Source: an uncultured Flavobacteriaceae bacterium (GTDB taxonomy: Bacteria; Bacteroidota; Bacteroidia; Flavobacteriales; Flavobacteriaceae). Taken from it: DNA of 64,000 bases. A model generated the notes under the pieces. It saw nothing but the letters and a program-made list of their open reading frames with translations, made no database searches and was not told the origin of the DNA. Positions 47,887 to 58,206 of the stretch are shown piece by piece (position 1 is the first letter of the stretch; each line of letters begins with the position of its first letter). The DNA is taken from contig CANNCM010000005.1 of NCBI GenBank assembly GCA_947503105.1, forward strand, positions 1 to 64,000. Direction: 5' to 3'. Made by a program: the position numbers and the translations under genes.

Positions 47887-48507
47887 TTGACATCATTCAT
47901 TAAGAGTAAAATTGTCAAAAGTATTATTAATTTTATTGGAGTTGTTTTTTCAATTGCTATCATTCAGTTTGTGTTGATTTTAGTATTTAAATCCAATACT
48001 GATTTAGATGCTTTTAATCTTTTTTCAAAGCTACTAGGATTCATCCTATTTATTACTTTCTTTTTTGGTCTTCAACCTTTTAGAAAAATTAATATAATTG
48101 GATTTAGTTCAACTTGGGTAATATTAGTTTTGTGTACTTCATTGGTTAGTTATTTAGTAATTGAAATAGTTGTGATGCATTTTATTCATAGCTCAACAAC
48201 GTTACGAGAAATTAATGTTTTTAAAATTTTGAGTATTTTAATAATATCGCCTTTATTTGAAGAGCTATTTTTTAGAGGAATCATTCAAAAAATGCTTCAA
48301 GAAAAACAAAAATGGTATGTTGCTGTTGTAATTACATCTATTTTATTTATGTTATTTCATACTCAAACAACTTTATATGTATCCTACTTTTTATTTAGCG
48401 TAGTCGCTGGATATTTATATCATAAGCATCGCTCTGTATTTTTATCTATTTTATTTCATTTTTTATATAATTTACTAATTTTTACCTTTTCGTTCTTTAA
48501 GTTATAA
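47887..48507 (+). CDS. CPBP family intramembrane metalloprotease
   Basis: 'ISPLFEELFFRGIIQKML' (EExxxR), 'FMLFHTQTTLYVSYF', 'SILFHFLYNLL'. The supplied start is non-ATG (TTG). Confidence 0.85.
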   Translation: MTSFIKSKIVKSIINFIGVVFSIAIIQFVLILVFKSNTDLDAFNLFSKLLGFILFITFFFGLQPFRKINIIGFSSTWVILVLCTSLVSYLVIEIVVMHFIHSSTTLREINVFKILSILIISPLFEELFFRGIIQKMLQEKQKWYVAVVITSILFMLFHTQTTLYVSYFLFSVVAGYLYHKHRSVFLSILFHFLYNLLIFTFSFFKL

Positions 48508-48549
48508 AACCCATTCCCACAAACTCCGTGTCATCAAGAGCATTGTTTA
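48506..48549. repeat. 44-bp direct repeat, right copy
   Basis: Identical to 47258-47301; begins inside the CPBP stop codon. Confidence 0.97.
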
Positions 48550-48603
48550 GGCGTTTTATTTATTTTTTGTAAATTTGAATAGAGAATCCTAAATCTATTT
48601 ATC

Positions 48604-49320
48604 ATGTTTTACAAGACCTTTAAACTTACTACCCTTTTATTTTTAACTTTTTTTACCACATTTTTGAGTGGGCAAAACTCTAAATCTGATGCAATGTCAG
48701 AAAAAAATTATGAGTTTTCAAACTTTGATACCCTCGAACTTAGTCATGCCATTTCTGTGATTTTAGTACAATCGGACACCTATAAAGTAGCCATCAGCTG
48801 CGAAGACAAATACAGAGATGATGTTGTGGTGTCGCAAAACAATTCAACATTAAAAATCCAACTCAAAGGAAGAAAGTCGTATAAAAACATTAATCTTTCA
48901 GCAGTGATTCATATGCCTTCAGTCAAAAAACTTCAGATGAGTGGCGCTTCAAAAGTGGTATTTAGAGATTATAAAGGGAAGGATTTAGATCTAGAACTTT
49001 CTGGTGCAAGTAGCGTTAGAGGTCTTATTGCTTTGAGCAATATACTTACAGTGGATTCTTCTGGAGCATCGGATATAAAACTAGAAGGCACCGTAAATAA
49101 TGCTGATGTTGAAATTTCTGGAGCGTCGTCAATTAAAGGTCTAGACCTATTAATTGCACAAAATTTGGACTTAGAGGCTTCAGGAGCGAGCAGCGCCAAA
49201 TTGATTGCCAATGGTCGAATAAAAGCCAAACTTAGTGGGGCAAGTTCATTCAAATATGCCGGCGATGCAAAACATATCAAGATTAATGCTACTGGAGCAT
49301 CAAGGTCGAGGAGATTATAA
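48604..49320 (+). CDS. GIN domain (DUF2807) protein
   Basis: 'YEFSNFDTLELSHAISVILVQSDTYKVAISC' then repeated 'SGASS' beta-helix-like repeats. Confidence 0.88.
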   Translation: MFYKTFKLTTLLFLTFFTTFLSGQNSKSDAMSEKNYEFSNFDTLELSHAISVILVQSDTYKVAISCEDKYRDDVVVSQNNSTLKIQLKGRKSYKNINLSAVIHMPSVKKLQMSGASKVVFRDYKGKDLDLELSGASSVRGLIALSNILTVDSSGASDIKLEGTVNNADVEISGASSIKGLDLLIAQNLDLEASGASSAKLIANGRIKAKLSGASSFKYAGDAKHIKINATGASRSRRL

Positions 49321-49340
49321 TAATTAAGACCTTAAAAATA

Positions 49341-49362
49341 AACCCCCAATGCATTGGGGGTT
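49341..49362. terminator. Terminator-like hairpin
   Basis: AACCCCCAATGCATTGGGGGTT. Confidence 0.85.
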
Positions 49363-49392
49363 GTATTCTATATTTATTTTTTGTTAATACTA

Positions 49393-50643
49393 TTATTGCT
49401 GTGAGCGATCAGCCATATCTTTATACTTTTTGGCTTTAGCATCGTCCCCGGTTGCAGAAAAAATATTGGAAAGTGTCTTTGCAGCTTGAACGTTATTCGC
49501 GTCTATTCTAAGGGCGTTTTCCAAATAAGGAATAGCATCCAAATATAATTGATTACGTTCTTCACGAAGCTCGTCATAACGGCGATCATCGGCAGCAGAA
49601 GTACCCAAATTATTCATCTCGTCAATGATGGATTCTTCTTGTCCCAAAATTAGTGCCGCTAAATTAATGTAGGCATTGGTATAGTTTGGATTGAGCTCAA
49701 TAGCTTTATCATAATATTTTTTTGCATTTTCAAAATCCTTAGCATCAGCAGCAATCACGCCTAAGTTGTAGCGTAACTCTGCATTTTCTGGGTCTTTTTC
49801 AGTGGCATATTCTAAAAGTTCTTTAAACTTATCTACATTCCCCATTGCATAATGTACATTGGCTTCTGTGAGAATAAGGTTTAAATCGTCTGGATTTTGA
49901 GCTCTTGCTTCGCGCATCGCCTCTAATGCTTTATCTGTTTCGCCACGCTCATTATAAATCAGCGCCATATTTTTTATGATCTCCGGGTATTTAGATTTTG
50001 TGTTTTTATCTGTTGGATTGGTGTGTGTTTTCGACTTTACAGAGACATCACGCAAAACCTCACTATCGAAAGCTTCTTCTTTACCGGTTTCTTTGTTGAC
50101 GGCGAAATATTGCTTTTCTATGCCTGTAAACCCAACTGCTCTCAATTTTTCGTACATCGCTAAAGACTTGTCATAGTCCTTTGCATTTACTGCCGATGAG
50201 GCCGCATAATACAAATAGATTGTATCTTTAGATGACAGCTTATGCGCATTAGAAAAGTAATCGGATGCTGTTGCAAAATCGCTTTTATCAATAGACGCAC
50301 TTCCTTGACTAATCATGTGATTGATTAGATTTTGAAAGTGTACGTTTTTATCATCTGAACTTACAGATGAACCAATTTTCGCAAAGGCATCAATTGATTT
50401 ATTGATATCGTTAAGGTCTGCAGCACCACCTTTAAAAAGAAGTTTACTTTTCAAAAAATAAAACTGCCCTTTTTGTTTTTCATCCATTGATGATATTAGT
50501 GCTTCTGCAGCATCTAGCGCAGATGAGGCTTGCTCAAAATTTGCTTTGTTAAGCGCTTTACTAGCGGTTTTTAGCTCTTTTTTTTGTGCTTCCACAGAAG
50601 ATGAAAAAGCAAGTAGGAGTCCAAAAATTAGGTATTTTTTCAT
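49393..50643 (-). CDS. Tetratricopeptide repeat protein, secreted
   Basis: TPR pattern 'DFENAKKYYDKAIELNPNYTNAYINLAALI'; signal peptide start 'MKKYLIFGLLLAFSSSVEAQ' at 50643 preferred over 50745. Confidence 0.88.
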   Translation of the reverse strand: MKKYLIFGLLLAFSSSVEAQKKELKTASKALNKANFEQASSALDAAEALISSMDEKQKGQFYFLKSKLLFKGGAADLNDINKSIDAFAKIGSSVSSDDKNVHFQNLINHMISQGSASIDKSDFATASDYFSNAHKLSSKDTIYLYYAASSAVNAKDYDKSLAMYEKLRAVGFTGIEKQYFAVNKETGKEEAFDSEVLRDVSVKSKTHTNPTDKNTKSKYPEIIKNMALIYNERGETDKALEAMREARAQNPDDLNLILTEANVHYAMGNVDKFKELLEYATEKDPENAELRYNLGVIAADAKDFENAKKYYDKAIELNPNYTNAYINLAALILGQEESIIDEMNNLGTSAADDRRYDELREERNQLYLDAIPYLENALRIDANNVQAAKTLSNIFSATGDDAKAKKYKDMADRSQQ

Positions 50644-50659
50644 GATGTATGTATTATAA

Positions 50660-53209
50660 TTATTCTTCAGTTTGTGTATTGTTATTTGTTGAGTTTTCTG
50701 TGTTTTCCGCGTTTGAATTTTCTTCAGAAGTTGCTGCTTCAGCATTTACATCTTCTATCATCTCTTCTTCATCTTCTTTCATCACTTTCGCAACAGCAGC
50801 AATAGAATCGTTTCCTTTAAGATTGATAAGCTTTACACCTTGTGTTGCTCTACCCATTACTCTTAAATCCTCTACCGCCATACGAATGGCAATTCCAGAT
50901 TTGTTAATGATCATCAAATCATCTTCATCAGTCACATTTTTTATAGACACTAAACTTCCTGTTTTGTCTGTAATAGAAATGGTTTTGACCCCTTTTCCGC
51001 CACGATTCGTAACGCGATAATCCTCTAAACTAGAGCGTTTTCCATAGCCATTTTCTGAAACTACCAGAATGTTACTTTCCATGTCATCTACAGATATCAT
51101 GCCAATCACTTCATCTGTGTCGTGTGCAAGCGTAATTCCACGTACTCCAGAAGCGCCTCTTCCCATTGGGCGTGTTTTTGCTTCTTCAAAACGAATGGCT
51201 TTTCCAGACTTCAAGGCCAACATCACTTGGCTTTCACCGGTTGTTAGCTTTGCTTCAAGAAGTTCATCGCCTTCCTTGATTGTAATGGCATTGATCCCAT
51301 TTGTTCTTGGACGAGAATATTGCTCTAAAGACGTTTTCTTGACTTGCCCACGCTTTGTGGCCATAATGACGTAATGGGCATTGATGTAGTCTTCGTCTTT
51401 TAAACTTTGAGTACAAATAAATGCTTTTACTTTATCGTCTTGCTCTATATTGATCAAGTTCTGTATTGCTCTTCCCTTAGAAGTTTTACTGCCTTCCGGA
51501 ATTTCATAAACACGCATCCAGAAACATTTTCCTTTTTGTGTGAAAAACAACATGTATTGATGATTTGTACCTACAAAAAGGTGTTCTAAGAAATCTTCAT
51601 TTCTTGTGGTTGATGCTTTTTGACCAACCCCTCCTCTATTTTGAGTTCTGTACTCAGTCAAAGATGTTCTTTTGATGTAACCCGCATGAGAAATAGTAAT
51701 CACCACTTGCTCATTAGGAATCATATCTTCGATAGATAAATCGCCTCCAGCATATTCAATTACAGAACGGCGCTCATCACCATATTTTTCTTTAACCACC
51801 AAGAGCTCATCTTTGATGATTTGCATTCGGCGGTATTTTTTGTCTAAAATATCTTTAAGATCTTCAATGGTTTTCATCAAGTCCTCATACTCAGAACGCA
51901 GCTTATCTTGCTCAAGACCAGTAAGTTGACGCAATCGCATCTCTACAATCGCTTTGGCTTGAATTTCACTCAATTCAAAACGTTTGATGAGTTTCTGACG
52001 GGCTTCATCTGGATTTGAAGAGCCTCTAATGATAGCAATTACTTCATCTATATTATCAGAAGCAATGATAAGTCCTTCCAAAATATGAGCACGTTCTTCT
52101 GCTTTGCGCAATTCGTAAGTGGTGCGTCGTACAACAACTTCATGACGATGCTCTACAAAATGATGAATCATATCTTTGAGATTCAACATTTCTGGACGGC
52201 CATTAACTAATGCAATATTATTTACACTAAATGAGGACTGAAGTGCAGTATATTTAAACAATTTATTAAGGACAATGTTTGGAATAGCATCTCTTTTTAA
52301 GACATAAACAATACGCATTCCATTACGGTCCGATTCGTCGCGAATTGTTGAAATTCCTTCTAATTTTTTATCATTGACAAGCTCAGCCGTTTTCTTAATC
52401 ATGTCGGCCTTATTGACTTGATATGGAATTTCGGTAACAATTATACACTCTCTTCCGTTAACTTCTTCAATATTAGCTTTGGCACGAATAACAACACGCC
52501 CACGACCGGTTTTAAAGGCTTCCCTAACACCATCGTAGCCATAAATAATTCCGCCTGTTGGAAAATCTGGCGCTTTGACATGAGTAATTAATTCATCAAT
52601 TTCAATAGCACTATTGTCAATGTAGGCGTTTATACCGTCGACAACTTCAGAAAGGTTATGTGGGGGCATATTGGTCGCCATACCCACTGCAATCCCCGAT
52701 GCACCATTAACTAAAAGTCCTGGAATTCGCGTTGGAAGAACCGTTGGCTCTTGAAGAGTATCGTCAAAATTAAGTTTGTGATCTACAGTTTCTTTATCGA
52801 TATCGGCAAGCATATCTTCCGATATTTTGCGCATTCTTGCTTCAGTATAACGCATTGCCGCAGGACTATCGCCATCAATCGATCCAAAATTTCCTTGCCC
52901 ATCGACAAGCATATAACGCAAACTCCACTCTTGTGCCATACGTACCATAGTGTCGTACACTGAAGTATCGCCATGCGGGTGGTATTTTCCAAGCACTTCT
53001 CCAACAATTCTTGCGGATTTTTTATGAGCAGAATTAGACCGCACACCCAACTCATGCATCCCATACAATACACGACGGTGAACAGGCTTTAAGCCATCAC
53101 GAACATCGGGTAGTGCTCTAGAAACAATAACGGACATCGAATAATCGATGTAGGCCGATTTCATTTCATCTTCAATATTGATTGGGATTAATTTTTCTCC
53201 TTCTATCAT
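50660..53209 (-). CDS. gyrA: DNA gyrase subunit A
   Basis: '[32 protein letters not shown]', '[18 protein letters not shown]'; GyrA-box-like '[10 protein letters not shown]'. Confidence 0.97.
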   Translation of the reverse strand: MIEGEKLIPINIEDEMKSAYIDYSMSVIVSRALPDVRDGLKPVHRRVLYGMHELGVRSNSAHKKSARIVGEVLGKYHPHGDTSVYDTMVRMAQEWSLRYMLVDGQGNFGSIDGDSPAAMRYTEARMRKISEDMLADIDKETVDHKLNFDDTLQEPTVLPTRIPGLLVNGASGIAVGMATNMPPHNLSEVVDGINAYIDNSAIEIDELITHVKAPDFPTGGIIYGYDGVREAFKTGRGRVVIRAKANIEEVNGRECIIVTEIPYQVNKADMIKKTAELVNDKKLEGISTIRDESDRNGMRIVYVLKRDAIPNIVLNKLFKYTALQSSFSVNNIALVNGRPEMLNLKDMIHHFVEHRHEVVVRRTTYELRKAEERAHILEGLIIASDNIDEVIAIIRGSSNPDEARQKLIKRFELSEIQAKAIVEMRLRQLTGLEQDKLRSEYEDLMKTIEDLKDILDKKYRRMQIIKDELLVVKEKYGDERRSVIEYAGGDLSIEDMIPNEQVVITISHAGYIKRTSLTEYRTQNRGGVGQKASTTRNEDFLEHLFVGTNHQYMLFFTQKGKCFWMRVYEIPEGSKTSKGRAIQNLINIEQDDKVKAFICTQSLKDEDYINAHYVIMATKRGQVKKTSLEQYSRPRTNGINAITIKEGDELLEAKLTTGESQVMLALKSGKAIRFEEAKTRPMGRGASGVRGITLAHDTDEVIGMISVDDMESNILVVSENGYGKRSSLEDYRVTNRGGKGVKTISITDKTGSLVSIKNVTDEDDLMIINKSGIAIRMAVEDLRVMGRATQGVKLINLKGNDSIAAVAKVMKEDEEEMIEDVNAEAATSEENSNAENTENSTNNNTQTEE

Positions 53210-53457
53210 AGGTTGATTTTATTGCAATTATTATATTCAAGCTAATATAAAACAATCGCTCTTTTTCACACTAATAATTGCAGGGTTTTTTGGTGTAATT
53301 TATCAACAATTTAAAGAGGTGAAGGGTTAATAAATACAGGGCGAAAAATTTTGATTTTAAAATGTTTTTAATATCATTTGTACTATCAATTTTTATTTGA
53401 GGTATAGTTTTTGAATTATGACTCATAAAATTCGTATTTTTAAACAAAATATTTTCT

Positions 53458-56010
53458 ATGGATGACAACTTTTCACCCCGAGTTAAAGATGTGATTTCTT
53501 TCAGCAAAGAAGAAGCATTGCGTCTAGGACATGATTTTATTGGAACTGAGCATTTGATGCTTGGTTTGCTACGCGATGGCCACGGCAAAGCCGTAGAGAT
53601 TCTCAATGCGCTAGACATTGACTTGAGCCAGCTGCGCCGCAAAGTAGAAATTTTAAGCCCTGCAAACCCCAATATTAATACCTCGACCAACGAGAAAAAA
53701 AATCTACATCTAACTCGACAAGCAGAACGCGCCCTTAAAACAACCTTTTTAGAGGCCAAACTTTTTCAAAGTAAATCTATCAATACAGCGCATTTGCTTT
53801 TGTGTGTTTTAAGAAATGAGAATGACCCTACCACCAAATTGCTCAATAAAATGAGAGTGAACTATGATAATGTAAAGGAACAATTTAAAAACATTATCAC
53901 TAGTAGTGACGATGTTTTTATGGATACTCCGAAAGCAGAATCCTTTTCTGAAGAAGACACCAATGAAGACAAAGACAACACTGGCGCTTTTGGCCAAACA
54001 AGTTCAACTAAAACAAATAAAAAATCTAAAACTCCTGTTCTAGACAATTTTGGTCGAGACCTTACCGCTATGGCCGAAGAAGGAAAATTGGATCCTGTTG
54101 TAGGTAGAGACAAAGAAATTCAGCGTGTTTCACAAATATTAAGTCGAAGAAAAAAGAACAACCCTTTACTTATTGGTGAGCCCGGAGTGGGCAAATCTGC
54201 CATTGCAGAAGGTCTAGCCAATAGAATTGTAAAACGCAAAGTTTCTCGAATTCTTTTTAATAAACGCGTGGTAACTTTAGACCTAGCGAGCTTGGTGGCT
54301 GGTACAAAATACAGAGGCCAATTTGAAGAACGCATGAAAGCAGTTATGAATGAACTGGAAAAAAATGACGATGTTATTTTATTCATTGATGAAATTCATA
54401 CCATTGTCGGAGCTGGAGGTGCCACAGGCAGCCTCGATGCTTCAAATATGTTTAAACCTGCTTTGGCTAGAGGTGAAATTCAATGTGTGGGTGCTACAAC
54501 CTTAGATGAATACCGTCAGCATATCGAAAAAGATGGTGCTTTGGAACGTCGCTTTCAAAAAGTTATTATTGAACCAACATCCGTTGATGAAACGATTGAA
54601 ATTCTCAATAATATCAAAAATAAATATGAAGAGCATCACAATGTAGATTATACAGACGAAGCCATAGAAGCTTGCGTTAAACTTACAAGTCGATACATGT
54701 CCGATCGTTTTCTTCCAGACAAAGCAATTGATGCTTTAGACGAAGCAGGATCTAGAGTACACATTACAAATATTGATGTTCCAGATCAAATTGTGGAGCT
54801 CGAAACAGAGCTTGAGGCCGTTCGTGCAACAAAAAATTCTGTAGTAAAAAAACAGAAATATGAAGAAGCAGCAAAGCTCAGAGATGATGAAAAAAGACTT
54901 GAAAAAAGTTTGGCTGAAGCTCAAATGAAATGGGAAGAAGAATCTAAGCTCAATAGAGAAATTGTTTCCGAAGAAAATGTAGCCGAGGTTGTTTCGATGA
55001 TGACAGGAATTCCTGTCAATAGAATTGCACAAACAGAAGGCAACAAGCTTTCATTGCTGCCAGAACTGATTAGCGGAAAAGTCATCGGACAAGATGAAGC
55101 TGTCAATAAGGTCGTAAAAGCTATTCAAAGGAATCGTGCGGGGCTTAAAGATCCAAATAAGCCAATTGGGTCGTTTATCTTTTTGGGGCAAACAGGTGTA
55201 GGTAAAACCCAACTAGCCAAAGTTTTAGCTGGCGAGTTGTTTGACAGTACAGATGCACTAATCAGAATCGACATGAGCGAATACATGGAGAAATTTGCTA
55301 TTTCTCGACTTGTTGGAGCACCTCCAGGCTATGTTGGTTACGAAGAAGGCGGGCAACTTACAGAAAAAGTACGCCGAAAACCATATGCTGTCATTCTTTT
55401 GGATGAAATTGAAAAAGCACACCCCGATGTTTTCAACATGCTTCTTCAAGTCTTAGATGATGGGTTTTTAACCGACAGTTTGGGCCGTAAAATTGATTTT
55501 AGCAATACCATTATCATTATGACTTCCAATATTGGAGCACGAAAACTTAAAGATTTTGGAACTGGCGTTGGTTTTGGAACTGCCGCTCAAAAACAACAAG
55601 AAAGTGCCAATGCGCGTGGCGTGATTGAAAATGCGTTGAAAAAAGCTTTTGCACCTGAGTTTCTGAACAGAATTGATGATGTTGTTGTATTCAATACACT
55701 AGAAAAAGAAGATATTGATAAAATCATTGATATCGAATTGGTAAAACTTCTAGATCGAATTTCGGAACTTGGTTACAAACTGAAATTGAGCAAAAAAGCA
55801 AAAAGTTTTATTGCAGAAAAAGGATTTGACAAGCAATATGGCGCACGACCACTAAAGCGTGCTATTCAAAAATATGTTGAGGACGCTATTGCCGAGGAAA
55901 TTATCAAATCTAACATTCAAGAAGGAGATAGCATCACTATGGATATTGGAAAAAATGATACAGAGTTAAGCATCAAAATTACCAGTCCAAAAAAATCAGA
56001 AGAACAATAA
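53458..56010 (+). CDS. clpC: ATP-dependent Clp protease ATP-binding subunit ClpC
   Basis: Clp N repeats, two AAA+ modules 'GEPGVGKSAIAEGLA' and 'GQTGVGKTQLAKVLA', UVR-like linker. Confidence 0.94.
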   Translation: MDDNFSPRVKDVISFSKEEALRLGHDFIGTEHLMLGLLRDGHGKAVEILNALDIDLSQLRRKVEILSPANPNINTSTNEKKNLHLTRQAERALKTTFLEAKLFQSKSINTAHLLLCVLRNENDPTTKLLNKMRVNYDNVKEQFKNIITSSDDVFMDTPKAESFSEEDTNEDKDNTGAFGQTSSTKTNKKSKTPVLDNFGRDLTAMAEEGKLDPVVGRDKEIQRVSQILSRRKKNNPLLIGEPGVGKSAIAEGLANRIVKRKVSRILFNKRVVTLDLASLVAGTKYRGQFEERMKAVMNELEKNDDVILFIDEIHTIVGAGGATGSLDASNMFKPALARGEIQCVGATTLDEYRQHIEKDGALERRFQKVIIEPTSVDETIEILNNIKNKYEEHHNVDYTDEAIEACVKLTSRYMSDRFLPDKAIDALDEAGSRVHITNIDVPDQIVELETELEAVRATKNSVVKKQKYEEAAKLRDDEKRLEKSLAEAQMKWEEESKLNREIVSEENVAEVVSMMTGIPVNRIAQTEGNKLSLLPELISGKVIGQDEAVNKVVKAIQRNRAGLKDPNKPIGSFIFLGQTGVGKTQLAKVLAGELFDSTDALIRIDMSEYMEKFAISRLVGAPPGYVGYEEGGQLTEKVRRKPYAVILLDEIEKAHPDVFNMLLQVLDDGFLTDSLGRKIDFSNTIIIMTSNIGARKLKDFGTGVGFGTAAQKQQESANARGVIENALKKAFAPEFLNRIDDVVVFNTLEKEDIDKIIDIELVKLLDRISELGYKLKLSKKAKSFIAEKGFDKQYGARPLKRAIQKYVEDAIAEEIIKSNIQEGDSITMDIGKNDTELSIKITSPKKSEEQ

Positions 56011-56035
56011 TATTGAGCTCAATAAATTGAATATT

Positions 56036-56063
56036 AAACCCTTGCAGATTGCAGGGGTTTTTT
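56036..56063. terminator. Terminator-like hairpin downstream of clpC
   Basis: AAACCCTTGC-agatt-GCAGGGGTTTTTT, 10-bp stem including a G-T pair. Confidence 0.85.
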
Positions 56064-57573
56064 ATGCTGAAATTTGCTCGAAAAGAACGTCATTATCAAA
56101 ATTTAATGATTGCATAAAAGCTATCGTTTTTTTGATATCTATGTACAACGGTTTGTCTTTTTTTGTAAATGGAATTTCTTTTCTAAAACCAGTCAAAAAT
56201 TGCTCCAAAAAAGTTGATGTTTTTAGTGTTCTCATGTACAACGCCTGAGAAGCATTCATCAATTCAATAGCAAGAATCCGTTCTACATTATCGACAAGCT
56301 CAAATGCTTGTGTTGCAGCATTGGCGCCCATACTAACGTGGTCTTCTTGACCATTAGAAGACACTATAGAATCTACACTCGCCGGTGTGGCCAATTGTTT
56401 ATTAGCACTCACAATACTTGCAGCAGTATATTGAGGAATCATGTATCCAGAATTCAAACCAGGCGAGTTGACTAAAAACGACGGAAGGCCACGTTCTCCA
56501 GAGATCAATTGATAGGTTCTACGCTCAGAGATACTTCCAAGTTCGGAGACAGCAATTTTTAAAAAATCTAGACTTAAAGCCAAAGGTTGTCCATGAAAAT
56601 TTCCGCCAGAAATAATTTTATCGGCTTCTGTAAAAATATTGGGATTATCCGAAACAGAATTAATTTCGGTCAAAACCACAGACGACACATGCTCTAAAGC
56701 ATCTTTTGTAGCGCCATGAACTTGTGGCATACACCGAAAAGAATAAGGATCTTGTACATGTGTTTTTTCTTGACGAATCAAAGCGCTGTCTTTTAAAAAT
56801 CCTCGTATGCGTTGTGCTGTTAAAATTTGCCCCTTGTGAGGGCGGACCAATTGCACCAAAGGATCAAATGGCTCTATACGTCCATCGTAAGCATCTAGTG
56901 ATAATGCACCTATTAAATCTGAAAAATAAGAGAGTTTATATGATTTCAACAAGCAATGTATGGCATATGCAGACATAAATTGTGTACCATTCAACAGTGC
57001 TAAACCTTCTTTGGATTGAAGTTGTATAGGCCTTATTTTACACTCTTTTAACACCTCTTTAGTTGGCTTTTGTATTCCATTGTGCCAGACTTCTCCTTCG
57101 CCAATGACGCACAACGCTACATGTGCTAAAGGTGCTAAATCTCCAGAAGCACCCAAAGAACCTTGAGTATAAACCACTGGTAAAATATTCAAATTATAGA
57201 ACTCTACAAGACGTTGAACTGTTGCTAATTGCACACCACTATTACCATTAGACAAAGACTTAATTTTGAGTAAAAGCATCAATTTCACAATGTGCTGAGG
57301 AACTAATTTTCCTGTTCCACAAGCATGAGAGCGCACTAAATTTTCTTGAAGCTGACCCAACTGGTTTGTGTCTATAGACACATCACACAATGCACCAAAA
57401 CCTGTATTAATTCCATAAATTGGAGTGTTAGAGTTTTGTAATTTTTCATCCAAATATGCTCTACAATTGGCTATATTTTCAATGACTTCTGATGATAATT
57501 CAATGGGGGTCTGGTTGGTCATCAAATCATTGAGTGAAGATAAACTCAAAGGATGTGTTGTTATTTTATGCAT
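56062..57573 (-). CDS. hutH: Histidine ammonia-lyase
   Basis: 'YGINTGFGALCDVSI', 'GSLGASGDLAPLAHVAL' (MIO-forming ASG); start refined to MHKITTHPLSL at 57573. Confidence 0.93.
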   Translation of the reverse strand: MHKITTHPLSLSSLNDLMTNQTPIELSSEVIENIANCRAYLDEKLQNSNTPIYGINTGFGALCDVSIDTNQLGQLQENLVRSHACGTGKLVPQHIVKLMLLLKIKSLSNGNSGVQLATVQRLVEFYNLNILPVVYTQGSLGASGDLAPLAHVALCVIGEGEVWHNGIQKPTKEVLKECKIRPIQLQSKEGLALLNGTQFMSAYAIHCLLKSYKLSYFSDLIGALSLDAYDGRIEPFDPLVQLVRPHKGQILTAQRIRGFLKDSALIRQEKTHVQDPYSFRCMPQVHGATKDALEHVSSVVLTEINSVSDNPNIFTEADKIISGGNFHGQPLALSLDFLKIAVSELGSISERRTYQLISGERGLPSFLVNSPGLNSGYMIPQYTAASIVSANKQLATPASVDSIVSSNGQEDHVSMGANAATQAFELVDNVERILAIELMNASQALYMRTLKTSTFLEQFLTGFRKEIPFTKKDKPLYIDIKKTIAFMQSLNFDNDVLFEQISA

Positions 57574-57629
57574 AATTGCTCTTATGGTGTACTTCAAATG
57601 TGCGTTTTTCAATGAAAATTTCCAAATAA

Positions 57630-57661
57630 TTGATACAATTAATTTATTATATCTAATTTTG
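57630..57661 (+). promoter_or_regulatory. Bacteroidota-type promoter TTG-N21-TAATTTTG
   Basis: TTG at 57630-57632, 21-nt spacer, TAATTTTG at 57654-57661, 38 nt before the ATG at 57700; fits TTG-N17-23-TAnnTTTG. Confidence 0.55.
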
Positions 57662-57699
57662 AATAGGTTACATTTTGAGTCTAATCTAAGACATTAATA

Positions 57700-58158
57700 A
57701 TGCTAAAAAACGTAAATATATCAAGTAAAAAAACTTCTATTTTAGAAAATTTAGTTGGCAACTGGAATTTGGAACGTTTATACGATAATGGATCAAAAGT
57801 TATTGGTACAGCCCATTTCACAAAACACAGCGCAACAAGGTTTGAATATTCTGAAAAAGGGGTGATGACGCTTGCCGATGGAAAAAAAATGACTTGTGCC
57901 AGGAGGTATATTTATAAACCTATAGCAGATGGTTTTGAGGTTTATTTTTTTGAAAATCCAACCGAGCTATTTCAAAAAATTGTTTTAAAAAAAAACAATG
58001 AAGTTCTTTGTGCAGAGGCCACTCATTTTTGTGTAAAAGACGTGTATTCCTCTTCATATAAATTTTTCGATGATACCTATTTTGAAATCACTCATGTGGT
58101 AAACGGCCCAAAAAAAGACTACACTTCAAAGGGACTTTTCAAAAAAATAAAAATCTAA
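57700..58158 (+). CDS. DUF6314-like protein
   Basis: 'LENLVGNWNLERLY' and 'FFDDTYFEITHVVNGPKKDYTSKGLF' pattern. Confidence 0.65.
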   Translation: MLKNVNISSKKTSILENLVGNWNLERLYDNGSKVIGTAHFTKHSATRFEYSEKGVMTLADGKKMTCARRYIYKPIADGFEVYFFENPTELFQKIVLKKNNEVLCAEATHFCVKDVYSSSYKFFDDTYFEITHVVNGPKKDYTSKGLFKKIKI

Positions 58159-58206
58159 AAAAAAACTGTACCTTCGTCATAGTATTTAAACCCTAAATCT
58201 AGTACT

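Noticed and set aside
48604-49320. SGASS repeats in the GIN-domain protein as a novel repeat system
   Set aside because: This is the normal beta-helix-like repeat pattern of GIN (DUF2807) proteins.
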